Source: Ramlibacter alkalitolerans (GTDB lineage Bacteria; Pseudomonadota; Gammaproteobacteria; Burkholderiales; Burkholderiaceae_C). From it: a DNA stretch of 64,000 bases. Location of the stretch: positions 146,264 through 210,263 of the forward strand of contig NZ_JAEQND010000012.1 in assembly GCF_016722765.1 (NCBI RefSeq), written 5' to 3'. Below are positions 16,383 through 26,552 of this stretch, in pieces. The notes below the pieces were generated by a model, which did no database searches, had not been told where the DNA came from, and worked only from the letters and a program-made list of their open reading frames with translations. The translations under genes were made by a program, and so were the position numbers. Numbering within the stretch: the stretch's first letter is position 1; every line of letters begins with the position of its first letter.

Positions 16383-17462
16383 TCACGCCGGGCGCAGCCT
16401 TGCCCTCGCCTCGTACCAGGGCTTGCTGCGATTGACGACCCGCACCACCAGCAGCATCACCGGGACTTCGATCAGGACGCCGACCACCGTCGCTAGCGCG
16501 GCGCCCGAGGCGAATCCGAACAGGCTGATCGCGGCCGCGACGGCCAGTTCGAAGAAGTTGCTGGCCCCGATCAGGGCCGAGGGGCAGGCCACGCTGTGGG
16601 ACTCGCCGACGGCGCGGTTCAGCCCGTAGGCGAGTGCCGCATTGAAGAACACCTGGATCAGGATCGGCACCGCCAGCATGGTGATCACCAGCGGTTGCTC
16701 CAGGATCGCGCGGCCCTGGAAGGCGAACAGCAGCACCAGCGTGGCGAGCAGCGCGGCGATCGACCACGGCCCCATCCGGGCCAGTGCGGCCTCGAAGGCC
16801 TGCGGGCCGCGCCGCAGCAGCGCGCGTCGCCACCATTGCGCGAGCGCGACCGGGATCAGGATGTACAGCAGCACCGAGGCGATCAAGGTGTCCCACGGGA
16901 CCACGATGGCCGACAGGCCCAGCAGCAAGGCGACGATGGGCGCGAAGGCGAAGACCATGATCGTGTCGTTCAGCGCCACCTGCGACAGCGTGAAGAGCGG
17001 ATGGCCGTTGGTCAGGCGGCTCCAGACGAAGACCATCGCCGTGCACGGCGCGGCGGCCAGCAGGATCAGCCCCGCGATGTAGCTGTCCGCCTGGCCGGCC
17101 GGCAGCCAGGGCGCGAACACGTGCCGCACGAAGATCCAGGCCAGGAGCGCCATCGAGAACGGCTTGACCGCCCAGTTCACGAACAGGGTCACGCCGATGC
17201 CGCGCCAGTGCGTGCGCACCTGGTGCAGCGCGCCGAAGTCCACCTTCACGAGCATCGGAACGATCATCACCCAGATCAGCAGCCCCACCGGCAGGTTCAC
17301 CCGCGCCAGTTCCATGCGCCCCACGGCCTGGAACACGCCGGGCGCCACCTGGCCCAGCCCGATGCCCGACACGATGCACAGGAACACCCAGACCGTGAGA
17401 TAGCGCTCGAAGACGCTCATGGGCGCCGCCGGCGCCGGGGCGCTCGCCGTTGCGCACTGCAT
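16383..17462 (-). CDS. acr3: ACR3 family arsenite efflux permease
   Basis: A 359-residue inner-membrane carrier with about ten hydrophobic segments. The family signature AAPCTAMVFVWS, with its essential Cys, is present, as are FERYLTVWVFLCIVSGIG at the start and a SALIGASNFFELAVA segment. It exports As(III), powered by proton motive force. ATG 17462 has AGGGCGG just upstream; ATG 17420 is an alternative closer to the usual ACR3 N-terminus. It is last in the arsR-arsI-acr3 operon, 12 bases after arsI. No arsC is nearby. Confidence 0.93.
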   Translation of the reverse strand: MQCATASAPAPAAPMSVFERYLTVWVFLCIVSGIGLGQVAPGVFQAVGRMELARVNLPVGLLIWVMIVPMLVKVDFGALHQVRTHWRGIGVTLFVNWAVKPFSMALLAWIFVRHVFAPWLPAGQADSYIAGLILLAAAPCTAMVFVWSRLTNGHPLFTLSQVALNDTIMVFAFAPIVALLLGLSAIVVPWDTLIASVLLYILIPVALAQWWRRALLRRGPQAFEAALARMGPWSIAALLATLVLLFAFQGRAILEQPLVITMLAVPILIQVFFNAALAYGLNRAVGESHSVACPSALIGASNFFELAVAAAISLFGFASGAALATVVGVLIEVPVMLLVVRVVNRSKPWYEARARLRPA

Positions 17463-17474
17463 CCGGTGCCCGCC

Positions 17475-17936
17475 CTAGCAGCAGGAGGACTTCTCCGGCA
17501 CGCCCGGCGGCTGGCCGGCAGGCGCACGCGGAGTGCAGCAGGCGGCGGCGCCCTGCTCCTGTTCGTTGAACACCGGAATGGTGGCGAGCGTGTGGAAATG
17601 CTCCCACGCGATGCCTTGCGGGTCCGTGATCCAGTGCTTGTCGCTGCGGGCATAGCAGCAGCTGGTCTCGCCCTCGTCCTGCAGTGCGAGATCGGCCGCC
17701 TGGGCCCGGGCCTTCAGTTCCGACAGTTCCTCCGCGTTGTCGGCCTGGATGCCCAGGTGATCGATGCCGGCGGCGTGGCCGCGCGTGGAGATCGCGAAAT
17801 TCACCGGCGGGTCCTGCAGCATCCACTTGGCGTAATCGCTCTCGCTGCGCGTGGGTTCGGCTGCGAACAGCTTCGTGTAGAAGGCCAGGCTTTGCTGGAG
17901 GTCGTCGACGTGCAGGTGGACGTGGAAGCGCTTCAT
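17475..17936 (-). CDS. arsI: ArsI/CadI family metalloenzyme (organoarsenical C-As lyase type)
   Basis: A 153-residue vicinal-oxygen-chelate protein. The ligands His5/His7 (FHVHLHVDDL), HLGIQA and EHF fit a type I extradiol-like iron site. Cys pairs in SCCYAR (substrate-binding pair in ArsI) and at the tail (ACCTPR, SSCC) match ArsI rather than ordinary glyoxalases. ArsI splits the C-As bond of trivalent methyl- or aromatic arsenicals. CadI-type annotation is the alternative. It lies between arsR and acr3 on one transcript. Confidence 0.85.
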   Translation of the reverse strand: MKRFHVHLHVDDLQQSLAFYTKLFAAEPTRSESDYAKWMLQDPPVNFAISTRGHAAGIDHLGIQADNAEELSELKARAQAADLALQDEGETSCCYARSDKHWITDPQGIAWEHFHTLATIPVFNEQEQGAAACCTPRAPAGQPPGVPEKSSCC

Positions 17937-17951
17937 GGGGACTCCTTCGTT

Positions 17952-18278
17952 TCAGCAGTGGGTGCAGCCGGGAACCGTGAGTTGCTCGCAGCCCGCGCCC
18001 AGGCAGCAATGCGCCGCCAGGTAGTCCATGAGTTCGGACATGCGTTCCAGGGAGGCGCGGTAGACCAGGTTGCGCCCGTCGCGCTCCTGGCTCACCATGC
18101 CCGCGTGCACGAGTTCCTTCAGGTGGAACGACAGCGTGGACGACGCAACGCCCAGCATCTGCGCCAGCTCGCTCGGATTCAGGCCCTGCGGCCCGACGCC
18201 GACCAGGGCCCGGAAGACCCGCAGGCGAAGCGGCTGCGCCAGGGCAGCGAGGGCGGCGACGGCGGCCTTTTCTTCCAT
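17952..18278 (-). CDS. arsR: ArsR family transcriptional repressor
   Basis: A 108-residue winged-helix repressor. The helix-turn-helix is LNPSELAQMLGVASSTLSFHLKEL. Cys residues are not in the ELCVCDL position of plasmid ArsR; instead they cluster at the C-terminus (HCCLGAGCEQ and GCTHC), resembling chromosomal ArsR types with a C-terminal As(III) site. It should repress its own operon with arsI and acr3 and release DNA on binding As(III). A palindrome right before its start fits an operator. Confidence 0.92.
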   Translation of the reverse strand: MEEKAAVAALAALAQPLRLRVFRALVGVGPQGLNPSELAQMLGVASSTLSFHLKELVHAGMVSQERDGRNLVYRASLERMSELMDYLAAHCCLGAGCEQLTVPGCTHC

Positions 18279-18280
18279 GA

Positions 18281-18296
18281 TTCGACTTTAGTCGAA
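18281..18296. promoter_or_regulatory. Likely ArsR operator
   Basis: TTCGACTTTAGTCGAA is an almost perfect 16-base palindrome 3 bases upstream of the arsR start codon, with two further TCGA-containing half sites (TGTCGA at about 18299 and 18309). Position and self-complementarity fit an autoregulatory ArsR site lying between arsR and divergent rlmN. Confidence 0.65.
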
Positions 18297-18350
18297 ATGT
18301 CGAACGGTGTCGAGTGCCCCCTGGCGGCGCGCTTGGGCACAATCGGCGCC

Positions 18351-19376
18351 ATGACCCGGATCGAGACCCTCGTGCAGCGCCTGCGTGCCGCCGGCGCCGG
18401 CCCCACGCACGAACGCCGCATCCTGCGCCTGTGGAGCAACGCGCTGGCGATGGACAGCGGCAAGCGCCGCATCGAGGACTTCCTGCCGGCCTCGCTGCGG
18501 GCCGAACTGCCGGCGATCGAGGCCGAACTCGCGGCGCTGGCCCGCATCGTCTCGGTCCATCCCGGCAGCGACGGCTCGGAGCGCCTGCTGGTGCAACTGG
18601 CCGACGGCCAGACCGTCGAAAGCGTGCTGCTGCCGCGCGACGGGCTCTGCATCTCCTCGCAGGTCGGCTGCGCCGTGGGCTGCCAGTTCTGCATGACGGG
18701 CCGCGGCGGCCTGGTGCGCCAGCTCGGAAGCGCCGAGATGGTGGCGCAGGTCGCCCTCGCCCGCGCTCGCCGGCCGGTGAAGAAGGTGGTCTTCATGGGC
18801 ATGGGCGAGCCGGCGCACAACCTCGATGCGGTGCTGGAGGCGATCGACCTGCTCGGGACGGCCGGCAACATCGGCCACAAGAACCTGGTGTTCTCCACCG
18901 TGGGCGACCCGCGGGTGTTCGAGCGGCTGCCGCGCGAACGCGTCAAGCCTGCGCTGGCGCTGTCGCTGCACACCACGAAGGCGGACCTGCGCGAGACGCT
19001 GCTGCCGCGCGCACCGCGCATGACGCCCGAGGCGCTGGTCGAAGCGGCCGATGCGTATGCGCGCGCCACCGGCTACCCGATCCAGTACCAGTGGACGCTG
19101 CTGGAAGGCGTGAACGACGGCGAGGACGAACTCGATGGCATCGTGCGCCTGCTGGCCGGCCGCTACGGCGTGCTGAACATGATCCCCTTCAACCGCGTCG
19201 ACGGCATCGCTTTCCGTCGTCCGAGCTGGGAGCGCGCGGCGGAGATCGCCCGCACGCTGCACCGGCGCGGCATCCTCACCAAGCTGCGCCAGTCGGCCGG
19301 GCAGGACGTCGAAGGCGGCTGCGGCCAGCTGCGCGCCCGCACGCTGCGCATCGTGCCGGTCGCGGCCGCGGCCTGA
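18351..19376 (+). CDS. rlmN: RlmN-like radical SAM RNA methyltransferase
   Basis: A 341-residue radical SAM enzyme of the RlmN/Cfr family. The Fe-S cluster motif CxxxCxxC is present as CAVGCQFC, followed by GMGEPAHN for SAM binding. The C-terminal methyl-carrying Cys is in EGGCGQL. RlmN makes m2A in 23S rRNA and tRNA. The sequence is more divergent than the main housekeeping copy usually is (no operon with ndk or pilF), so it may be a second paralogue. The start is ATG 18351; an in-frame ATG at 18298 lies inside the ArsR operator region. Confidence 0.82.
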   Translation: MTRIETLVQRLRAAGAGPTHERRILRLWSNALAMDSGKRRIEDFLPASLRAELPAIEAELAALARIVSVHPGSDGSERLLVQLADGQTVESVLLPRDGLCISSQVGCAVGCQFCMTGRGGLVRQLGSAEMVAQVALARARRPVKKVVFMGMGEPAHNLDAVLEAIDLLGTAGNIGHKNLVFSTVGDPRVFERLPRERVKPALALSLHTTKADLRETLLPRAPRMTPEALVEAADAYARATGYPIQYQWTLLEGVNDGEDELDGIVRLLAGRYGVLNMIPFNRVDGIAFRRPSWERAAEIARTLHRRGILTKLRQSAGQDVEGGCGQLRARTLRIVPVAAAA

Positions 19377-19524
19377 TCCGCCTTCCGCCCTGTCGCCCGC
19401 CGGCAACAGGGCACGCAGGCACGCGGGCAGGCTCCTTGCGTGCCATCAATAGCCCTCCCCTGCCCGCGGCGCACACTCGGCGTGCCGGCCCTTTCCGCGT
19501 CCGGCCGGCCCACCATCCAGCGGC

Positions 19525-21152
19525 ATGTCGCCGAAAAGCCTACAGTTCAAGGTCAGCCTGTACCTCACCCTCGTGCTCGGCGCGGCGATGGTGCTGCTGA
19601 TCGTGCTGCTGGTGCGGCAGGAGCGCAGCGAGCAGCTGCGCACCATGGTCACCCACATGTCGCAGCTGTCGCAGGTCATCGAGCGCAGCACCCGCTATGC
19701 GATGCTGCTGGACGAACCCGAGATCGTCGACAAGATCATCGAGGACATCGGCAAGCAGGAGGGCATCCGCAGCGTGCGCGTGCTGCGCAAGAACGGCACC
19801 ATCGCGCACTCCAACGTCGCGGGCGAGGTCGGCCGGCACATCGACCGTGACGCCGAGCACTGCTCGCAGTGCCACCAGGGCACGAAGAAGGTGCTGGGCG
19901 ACGCGCCCCATGCGGTCAAGTGGCGCATCTTCGACACGCCGGAGCGCCAGCAGCTGCTCGGGAACATGGAGGTGATCCGCAACGAGCCGTCCTGCTCGGG
20001 TGCCTCCTGCCACCAGCACCCGGCCAGCCAGTCGGTGCTGGGCATCGTCGACATCACCTACTCGCTCGCGGAATTCAACCGCACGATGGCCGACCACGTG
20101 GTGAAGATGATCGCGTTCTCGGTCGGCTTCGTGCTGCTGGTCGCGATCGGCGCCGGCTGGCTGCTGCGCCGCCTGATCTACCAGCCGCTGCGCGACCTCG
20201 CACGCGGCGCCGGGCGCATCGCCAGCGGCCATTTCGACGAGCCGATCCCGGTGCGCGGCGCCGACGAGTTCGGCCGGCTTGCCGCTTCGACCAACGTGAT
20301 GATGGCGGCCGTGAGCAAGTCGCACCGGGAACTGCAGGACTGGGTGGACACGCTGGAGGAAAAGGTCAGGGAACGCACCGGGGAACTGCGCCTGGCCGAA
20401 GCCGAGGTGGCGCGCGGCGAAAAGCTGGCCTCCATCGGCCAGCTCGCGGCGGGCATCGCGCACGAACTGAACAATCCCCTGACCGGCGTGCTCACCTTCA
20501 CCTCGCTGATGCGCCAGAACGCGCCCGCGGGCAGCCAGGACGCCGAGGACCTGGACCTCGTGATCCGGGAAACGCGCCGCTGCGCGAGCATCATCCGGCG
20601 GCTGCTGGACTTCGCGCGCGAGAAGCCGCCGGAGAAGACGGTGGTGAACCTCAATGAGCTCGCACAGGAAACGGTGCGCTTCGTCGAGCGCTCGGCGGCG
20701 CTGCAGCAGGTGGACATCGTGCTGGAGCCCGACCCCGCGCTGCCGCCCGTGCACGCCGACGCCGACCTGATCAAGCAGGTGCTGATGAACATGCTGGTGA
20801 ACGCGCAGCAGGCCATCGACGGGCCGGGCCGCATCACGGTGCGCACCCGCCTGCACCCCGCGCGCCGCCTGCCGCTGCGCTCCGCGCCGGAGCCGGTGGC
20901 GGAGATCGCCATCGCGGACACCGGCTGCGGCATCGCGAAAGCCGACCTGCAGCGCATCTTCGACCCCTTCTACACGTCCAAGGAAGTCGGCAAGGGCACC
21001 GGCCTGGGCCTGTCCGTGAGCTACGGCATCGTCAAGGCCCACGGCGGCCAGATCGAGGTAGAGAGCGCGGTCGGCGCCGGCAGCACCTTCCGCATCCTCC
21101 TGCCGGCCGCCCTGCCCGTGCGCGAGCCGCACGGCACGCCGGAGACCACCGC

Positions 21153-21156
<4 letters not shown>
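19525..21156 (+). CDS. Sensor histidine kinase with periplasmic c-type heme motifs
   Basis: A 543-residue membrane kinase. TM1 is about 9-31 and TM2 about 194-216, so residues 32-193 are periplasmic. That domain holds a CSQCH motif (113-117) and a CSGASCH motif (157-163, a CX4CH spacing), so one or two covalent c hemes are likely. HAMP, a coiled coil, the H-box AHELNNPL with His313, and an HATPase domain (NAQQAID, DTGCGIA, GTGLGLS) follow. It should sense redox state or a gas and phosphorylate the NtrC-type protein encoded 4 bases into its own 3' end. Confidence 0.9.
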
Positions 21157-22577
<1,421 letters not shown>

Positions 22578-22601
22578 GTTGGCAGGGGTTGGAACACCCT
22601 T

Positions 22602-22701
22602 AACGCAAAAGCCGCAGAGGCTACGCAAAAGCCGCAAAAGAAGACTTCCTCAAGGAGGATTCCTTTCGCGGTTTTTGCGCAACTTTTGCGGCTTCTGCGT
22701 T
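22602..22701. repeat. Long imperfect inverted repeat, copy 2
   Basis: Arms 22602-22641 and 22662-22701 are reverse complements with few mismatches and use the same CGCAAAAGCC units as the copy at 4360-4481. The loop contains a small inner hairpin (TTCCTCAAGGAGG). As with copy 1, it lies between convergent genes, here the NtrC-type regulator and the cytochrome operon. Confidence 0.8.
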
Positions 22702-22750
22702 GAAGGCTTTCCCGTCCGGGGAAGCATCGACTCGCCTTGCCGGCGAGGCT

Positions 22751-22795
22751 ACAAACAAAAAAGGCCCCGCCGCCGACCCCCGTCGCGGCTGGGCC
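22751..22795 (-). terminator. Rho-independent terminator of the cytochrome operon
   Basis: Read on the minus strand, a GC stem (GGCCCAGCCGC pairing with GCGGCGGGGCC) is followed by TTTTTTG. It is 24 bases past the stop of the small cytochrome gene and closes the five-gene operon. Confidence 0.8.
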
Positions 22796-22818
22796 CTGAA
22801 AGATCCTGGCGGCCTTAC

Positions 22819-23154
22819 CTATTGCGCCAGGACCCACTGCACCAGGTTCTTGATCTGGGCAGCGTCCTTGGTGGAGACGGCCTTGTGGTCCTCTTCGCTG
22901 CCGTCGTCCAGCTTCACCTTCGGGCTCTTGGTCACGAAGTCGACCAGCTTCGCTTCCGCGTCGGCCTTGCCCTTGTACTTGGCCGCGACCTTCTGGTAGG
23001 CCGGGCCCTTCTTCGCCTTGTCGACGGAGTGGCACTTGGTGCAGCCGTTGTCCTTCATGAGCTTCACGGCTGCGTCGCCGTCGACGGCTGCCATGGACGG
23101 CAGCGCAAACGCACACAGGACGGCGGCAGCCGCCGCGCAGGTCTTGAACTTCAT
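22819..23154 (-). CDS. Small monoheme class I cytochrome c
   Basis: A 111-residue periplasmic electron carrier. A signal peptide (cut after SMAA, about residue 23) is followed by a single CTKCH heme site (about residue 38), with the conserved KKGPAY segment after it; the usual distal Met is not in a typical position (no MxPN motif), so the sixth ligand is unclear. It is last in the operon, 41 bases after the b-type cytochrome gene, and is probably the soluble partner of that complex. Confidence 0.9.
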   Translation of the reverse strand: MKFKTCAAAAAVLCAFALPSMAAVDGDAAVKLMKDNGCTKCHSVDKAKKGPAYQKVAAKYKGKADAEAKLVDFVTKSPKVKLDDGSEEDHKAVSTKDAAQIKNLVQWVLAQ

Positions 23155-23195
23155 CTTTCCCTCCTAAGAAGCATGGTTGCCAAAACAGGTTTCCC

Positions 23196-23840
23196 TCACG
23201 ACGCCGCCGGCGCCGCGGGTTCGTCCTCGACGTCCTCGAAGCCGGTCACCATCGCCCGGATGTGCGCCGTGGGCGTGTGGCCCAGGGTCGCCAGGTACGG
23301 ATGGAAGAACAGGTAGAAGACGAAGAAGATGAAGATCAGTACGTGCACCGTGGAGACGACCCGGAGGCCGCCCACCATCTCGATGACGGCGGAGAAGCGC
23401 TTGATGTCCCACATCAGCAGGCCGGTGGCGAACTGCATCGGCAGCAGGAACAGCATCAGGATCTGGTAGAGCGTGCGCTGCAGCGGGTTGAACTTGTGGT
23501 ACGGGTCGATCCGGTGCGGGTTGTGCTCGCCGCGGAACATCCCCCAGCCGTAGTACTTCGCCTGCTCGAACGAGGCATTGGCGAGCTTCACGATGTTGAG
23601 CTCGGGGTGGTAGGCCTGGTTGCGCTCGGAGAACAGGTAGAACAGCAGCCAGACGAAGAAGTTGGCGATCAGCGCGAAGCCGACCCAGTTGTGCAGCATC
23701 ACCGCGGTCTGGAACGGCATCAGGTCGACCAGGTCGAGGTAGCGGACCTGCACGCCGGTCACCACCAGCCCGATGAACAGGATGACGTTGGCCCAGTGCC
23801 AGATGCGCACCGGCAGGGGATGGACATAGACCTTGCTCAT
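23196..23840 (-). CDS. Cytochrome b561-type membrane subunit
   Basis: A 214-residue integral membrane protein with four hydrophobic segments. Candidate heme b ligands are His in VYVHPLPVRIWHWANV, MLHNWVGF, STVHVLIF and FFHPYLATLGH. It resembles the b-type subunits of formate dehydrogenase, Ni-Fe hydrogenase and thiosulfate reductase, which pass electrons between quinone and a periplasmic partner. Here the partner is evidently the nonaheme cytochrome, whose gene ends 10 bases upstream. No catalytic molybdenum or nickel subunit is in the operon. Confidence 0.9.
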   Translation of the reverse strand: MSKVYVHPLPVRIWHWANVILFIGLVVTGVQVRYLDLVDLMPFQTAVMLHNWVGFALIANFFVWLLFYLFSERNQAYHPELNIVKLANASFEQAKYYGWGMFRGEHNPHRIDPYHKFNPLQRTLYQILMLFLLPMQFATGLLMWDIKRFSAVIEMVGGLRVVSTVHVLIFIFFVFYLFFHPYLATLGHTPTAHIRAMVTGFEDVEDEPAAPAAS

Positions 23841-23850
23841 GGTGATCTCC

Positions 23851-25170
23851 TCAATCGGTGTCGGATGGATGCCGGGACTGCGCGGCGCGGCGGCGGCGGG
23901 CGCTCAGGATCTTCATGGCCAGGTGCGCGCCGGGGAGCAGCACGCCGCCGGCCAGCGCCATCAGCAGCAGGGCGTCGAGGATCGCGATGCGCGTGCCGCC
24001 GATGGCGTAGAAGCCGCTCACGGAGCCGATCGATTCGACGGAATTCAGGATGCCCTGCGTCGCGCCCTTGCGCACCGGGCGGCCGTCGGCGCCGATCATG
24101 CTGACCGTCACGGCCTGGAAGGCGGCGGCGCCCTGCTTGTGGCAGGTGGCGCAATCCTTCAGCGCCTTGCCCTTGGGGGCCAGCGCATGCGCCTCGACGC
24201 CGGTCTGCACTTCGAGCCGGCCGCGCACGAAGCTGCGGCCGTCGGAACCCTTGGCGCTGCTCAGGTCCTGCAGCAGGCTCCACAGGGCCCGCCCGTCCAG
24301 GCCGCTGTCGGCGGCCGTGAGCTGCACGAACTGCGGCACGCCCACCTTCTCGGCGGCCTTGGCCTTGTGGCCGGCCCTGGCTTCGTAGATGCGCAGGTCC
24401 ACCCGGCGCGCGGCGTCGGGGTTGTGGCAGGCGCCGCAGGAGACGGCTTCGAGGTGGTGTTCGGCGTTCGGCAGCCAGCGGGCGTGCGAGGTCACGACTT
24501 CCTTGTGGCAGGAGATGCATTGCCCGCGCAGGTGATCGCCGACCGCTGCAGCCTGCACGTCGTGCGTGCGGTGGCAGTCCTTGCACTCCAGGTTCTCGCC
24601 CTCGGTGCCGTGCACGCTGGCGGTGAAGGCCTTCGCGATGTCCTTGTGGCACTCCTGGCACAGCGCGTTGTCGGCCGCGTTCGCCTGCTTCAGCGACTTC
24701 GTGGCGTGCGGGTCGTGGCAGTTGGCGCACAGCGGCGCCTTGTCGCTGCCGTTGCGGACCAGCGCCCAGTGCACGCTGTCGTCGTACTTCTTCATCGTCT
24801 TCTGGTGGCAGTCGCGGCAGGTCTCGGTGGACTCCACGGCGTGGCTGCGCTTGCTGGCCATCTTCTGCTCGTTGCCGGCCTTGCCGTGCGTGGCCGTGTC
24901 GATCTGCGAGTGGCAGCCTTCGCAGCCTTCGCGCGCATGCCTGGAAGCCGCGAAGGCCTCGGGCGCGACATACAGCGACAGGGTCTCGCCGTTGGCCAGC
25001 GTCTTGCGCGCGCCCGGTCTGGCATGGCATTCGAGGCAGGCCTGGTCTTCCTTGGAGAGCCTGGCTTCGCCGGGGTCGGCGGCCTGCACCGGCCCCGACA
25101 CCAGCACGAAGGCCAGGGCCAGGGCCGCTGCCGCGAAGGCGGCGAGCTGGGATCGGTAACTGCGTTTCAT
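23851..25170 (-). CDS. Nonaheme c-type cytochrome with C-terminal membrane anchor
   Basis: A 439-residue protein with a signal peptide (cut after VQA, about residue 30) and nine CxxCH motifs: CLECH, CEGCH, CRDCH, CANCH, CQECH, CKDCH, CISCH, CGACH and CATCH. The first eight lie in the first about 240 residues; the ninth stands apart near residue 345. A membrane helix (about 398-420) and a short Arg-rich tail end the protein. It looks like a cytochrome c3/NapC-type multiheme wire anchored in the inner membrane. No known catalytic signature (such as CxxCK of NrfA) is present, so electron transfer is the safest role. Confidence 0.9.
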   Translation of the reverse strand: MKRSYRSQLAAFAAAALALAFVLVSGPVQAADPGEARLSKEDQACLECHARPGARKTLANGETLSLYVAPEAFAASRHAREGCEGCHSQIDTATHGKAGNEQKMASKRSHAVESTETCRDCHQKTMKKYDDSVHWALVRNGSDKAPLCANCHDPHATKSLKQANAADNALCQECHKDIAKAFTASVHGTEGENLECKDCHRTHDVQAAAVGDHLRGQCISCHKEVVTSHARWLPNAEHHLEAVSCGACHNPDAARRVDLRIYEARAGHKAKAAEKVGVPQFVQLTAADSGLDGRALWSLLQDLSSAKGSDGRSFVRGRLEVQTGVEAHALAPKGKALKDCATCHKQGAAAFQAVTVSMIGADGRPVRKGATQGILNSVESIGSVSGFYAIGGTRIAILDALLLMALAGGVLLPGAHLAMKILSARRRRAAQSRHPSDTD

Positions 25171-25202
25171 GGGTCCTCCGGGGGTCGGGTGCGTGGGCTC
25201 GT

Positions 25203-26072
25203 TCAGCTCGCCCGCACGAACACGGTCTTGACGCCGAGCCAGGCCAGGGCGGCGAGGCCGACGAAGGGCGCCACCAGGATCCAGGCCAGGCCGAGGAACG
25301 GGGCCGCGACGATGCCTGCAGCGACCTTGGCCGCACCGGCAAACCCGCGGTTCTCGGTCTCAGCGACGATGGGGCTCGCCGCCTCGGGCGCGACGGCCGG
25401 CACTTCGGCGACGGGCGCCGGTGCCGGTTCCTGCGCGACCGCGACCTCGTCCGGCGCTTGCGCCTGGCCCGCATCCTTGCCCTTGATGGCCAGCCAGGCC
25501 AGCATGCCGAGGCCCACGAAGGGCAGCAGCACCGCATACAGCAGGCCGATGAAGGGCGCCGCGAGGAACAGCGCCATGTTGCGCAGCGTGCGCAGCACGC
25601 CGACCTTCTGCGGCGCTGCGGCGGCAGGGGCCGCGGCGGCCGGCGCGGCGATCGGCGACGCCAGCGGCGCCGGTTCCGTGCGCGGCGCCGTCACGCCTTC
25701 CATGACGGTGCGCACGGCCTTCTCGGCGCTGTCCTCGATCATCTCGGGCGACAGCGGCTTGTGCAGGAACTCGCTCACGCCGCAGGCCAGGGCCCGCGCC
25801 TCGCTGGCCGGCGAGCCGTAGCCGGTGACGATCACCACCGGCGTCCAGGGTTGTGCCGCGCGCACCCTTTCGGCCACCTGCAGTCCGTCCATGCCGGGCA
25901 TGCGCAGGTCCGTGAACACGGCGTCGAACTTCTCGGCCTTCAGCCGGTCGAGGGCCTGCTGCCCGTTTTCAGCGGCCACCACCAGGTAGCCCTTGCCGGA
26001 GAGGACGCGCTTGAAGCTCGCTCCCACCACCGGATCGTCGTCGACGACGAGAAGTTTGCGCAGTGCTGTCAT
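25203..26072 (-). CDS. Response regulator receiver with duplicated membrane hairpin
   Basis: A 289-residue protein. Residues 1-125 are a receiver domain with acidic residues DDD at 11-13, phospho-Asp55 (FTDLRMPG) and Lys105 (HKP). A long Ala/Pro linker leads to two hydrophobic stretches, 166-197 and 248-283, which are repeats of each other: both have AAPFxGL, then PFVGL, then LAWL at the same spacing. There is no DNA-binding output. A receiver tethered to the membrane is unusual. It lies between a second receiver gene and the nonaheme cytochrome gene, in one operon. Confidence 0.85.
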   Translation of the reverse strand: MTALRKLLVVDDDPVVGASFKRVLSGKGYLVVAAENGQQALDRLKAEKFDAVFTDLRMPGMDGLQVAERVRAAQPWTPVVIVTGYGSPASEARALACGVSEFLHKPLSPEMIEDSAEKAVRTVMEGVTAPRTEPAPLASPIAAPAAAAPAAAAPQKVGVLRTLRNMALFLAAPFIGLLYAVLLPFVGLGMLAWLAIKGKDAGQAQAPDEVAVAQEPAPAPVAEVPAVAPEAASPIVAETENRGFAGAAKVAAGIVAAPFLGLAWILVAPFVGLAALAWLGVKTVFVRAS

Positions 26073-26081
26073 GATGTGCCC

Positions 26082-26516
26082 CTAGTGAGTGAGATGTGAC
26101 GAGACCGTCCCGGCCTGGCACGCGCTGTCGTCGTGCAGGGCCCAGAGCTTGTGCAACATGGCGGCGTTGGCCGCCGCGATCACCTGGGCCGGCCCCACGG
26201 GCTTGGTCAGGTAGTCGTAGGCACCGAGCGAGACGGCTTCCTTGGCGGAAGCGACGGTGGGGTAGCCGGTGATGATGATCACCTCGCTGTCCGGCCATCG
26301 CGCCTTCAGCTCGCGCAGCACCTCCAGTCCGTCCATGCCCGGCATGCGCAGGTCCAGCAGCACGAGGTCGAAGGGTTCTTCGTCCATCGCCTGCGAGACC
26401 TGGCCCCAGGTCCACACCGCCTTGAGCTGGCAGTCGGCGCCGGCCAGGATGCGCATGTAGCTGAGGCGGACGACTTCTTCGTCGTCGACGATCAGGATCC
26501 TGGTGGCGGGCTTCAT
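26082..26516 (-). CDS. Single-domain response regulator
   Basis: A 144-residue receiver protein: acidic pocket DDEE (11-14), phospho-Asp55 (LLDLRMPGMDG), conserved Thr in ITGYPT and Lys in TKPVG. Only about 20 residues follow the receiver, so there is no output domain. ATG 26516 is chosen over the long upstream in-frame extension because the receiver starts there and a sigma-54 promoter lies 26 or so bases upstream. It is the first gene of the five-gene operon; the next starts 9 bases on. Confidence 0.9.
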   Translation of the reverse strand: MKPATRILIVDDEEVVRLSYMRILAGADCQLKAVWTWGQVSQAMDEEPFDLVLLDLRMPGMDGLEVLRELKARWPDSEVIIITGYPTVASAKEAVSLGAYDYLTKPVGPAQVIAAANAAMLHKLWALHDDSACQAGTVSSHLTH

Positions 26517-26552
26517 GGCGGGGTGGCTGGTGGTTGCGCTTGCCCTGCTCAC

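Noticed and set aside
16596..18350. Plus-strand open frame extending rlmN upstream by 585 codons
   Set aside because: It runs antisense through arsR, arsI and acr3 and is not protein-like; rlmN starts at 18351.
22755..22800. Inverted GC segment as a REP element
   Set aside because: The stem followed directly by six T on the minus strand and its place after the last operon gene make a terminator the better reading.
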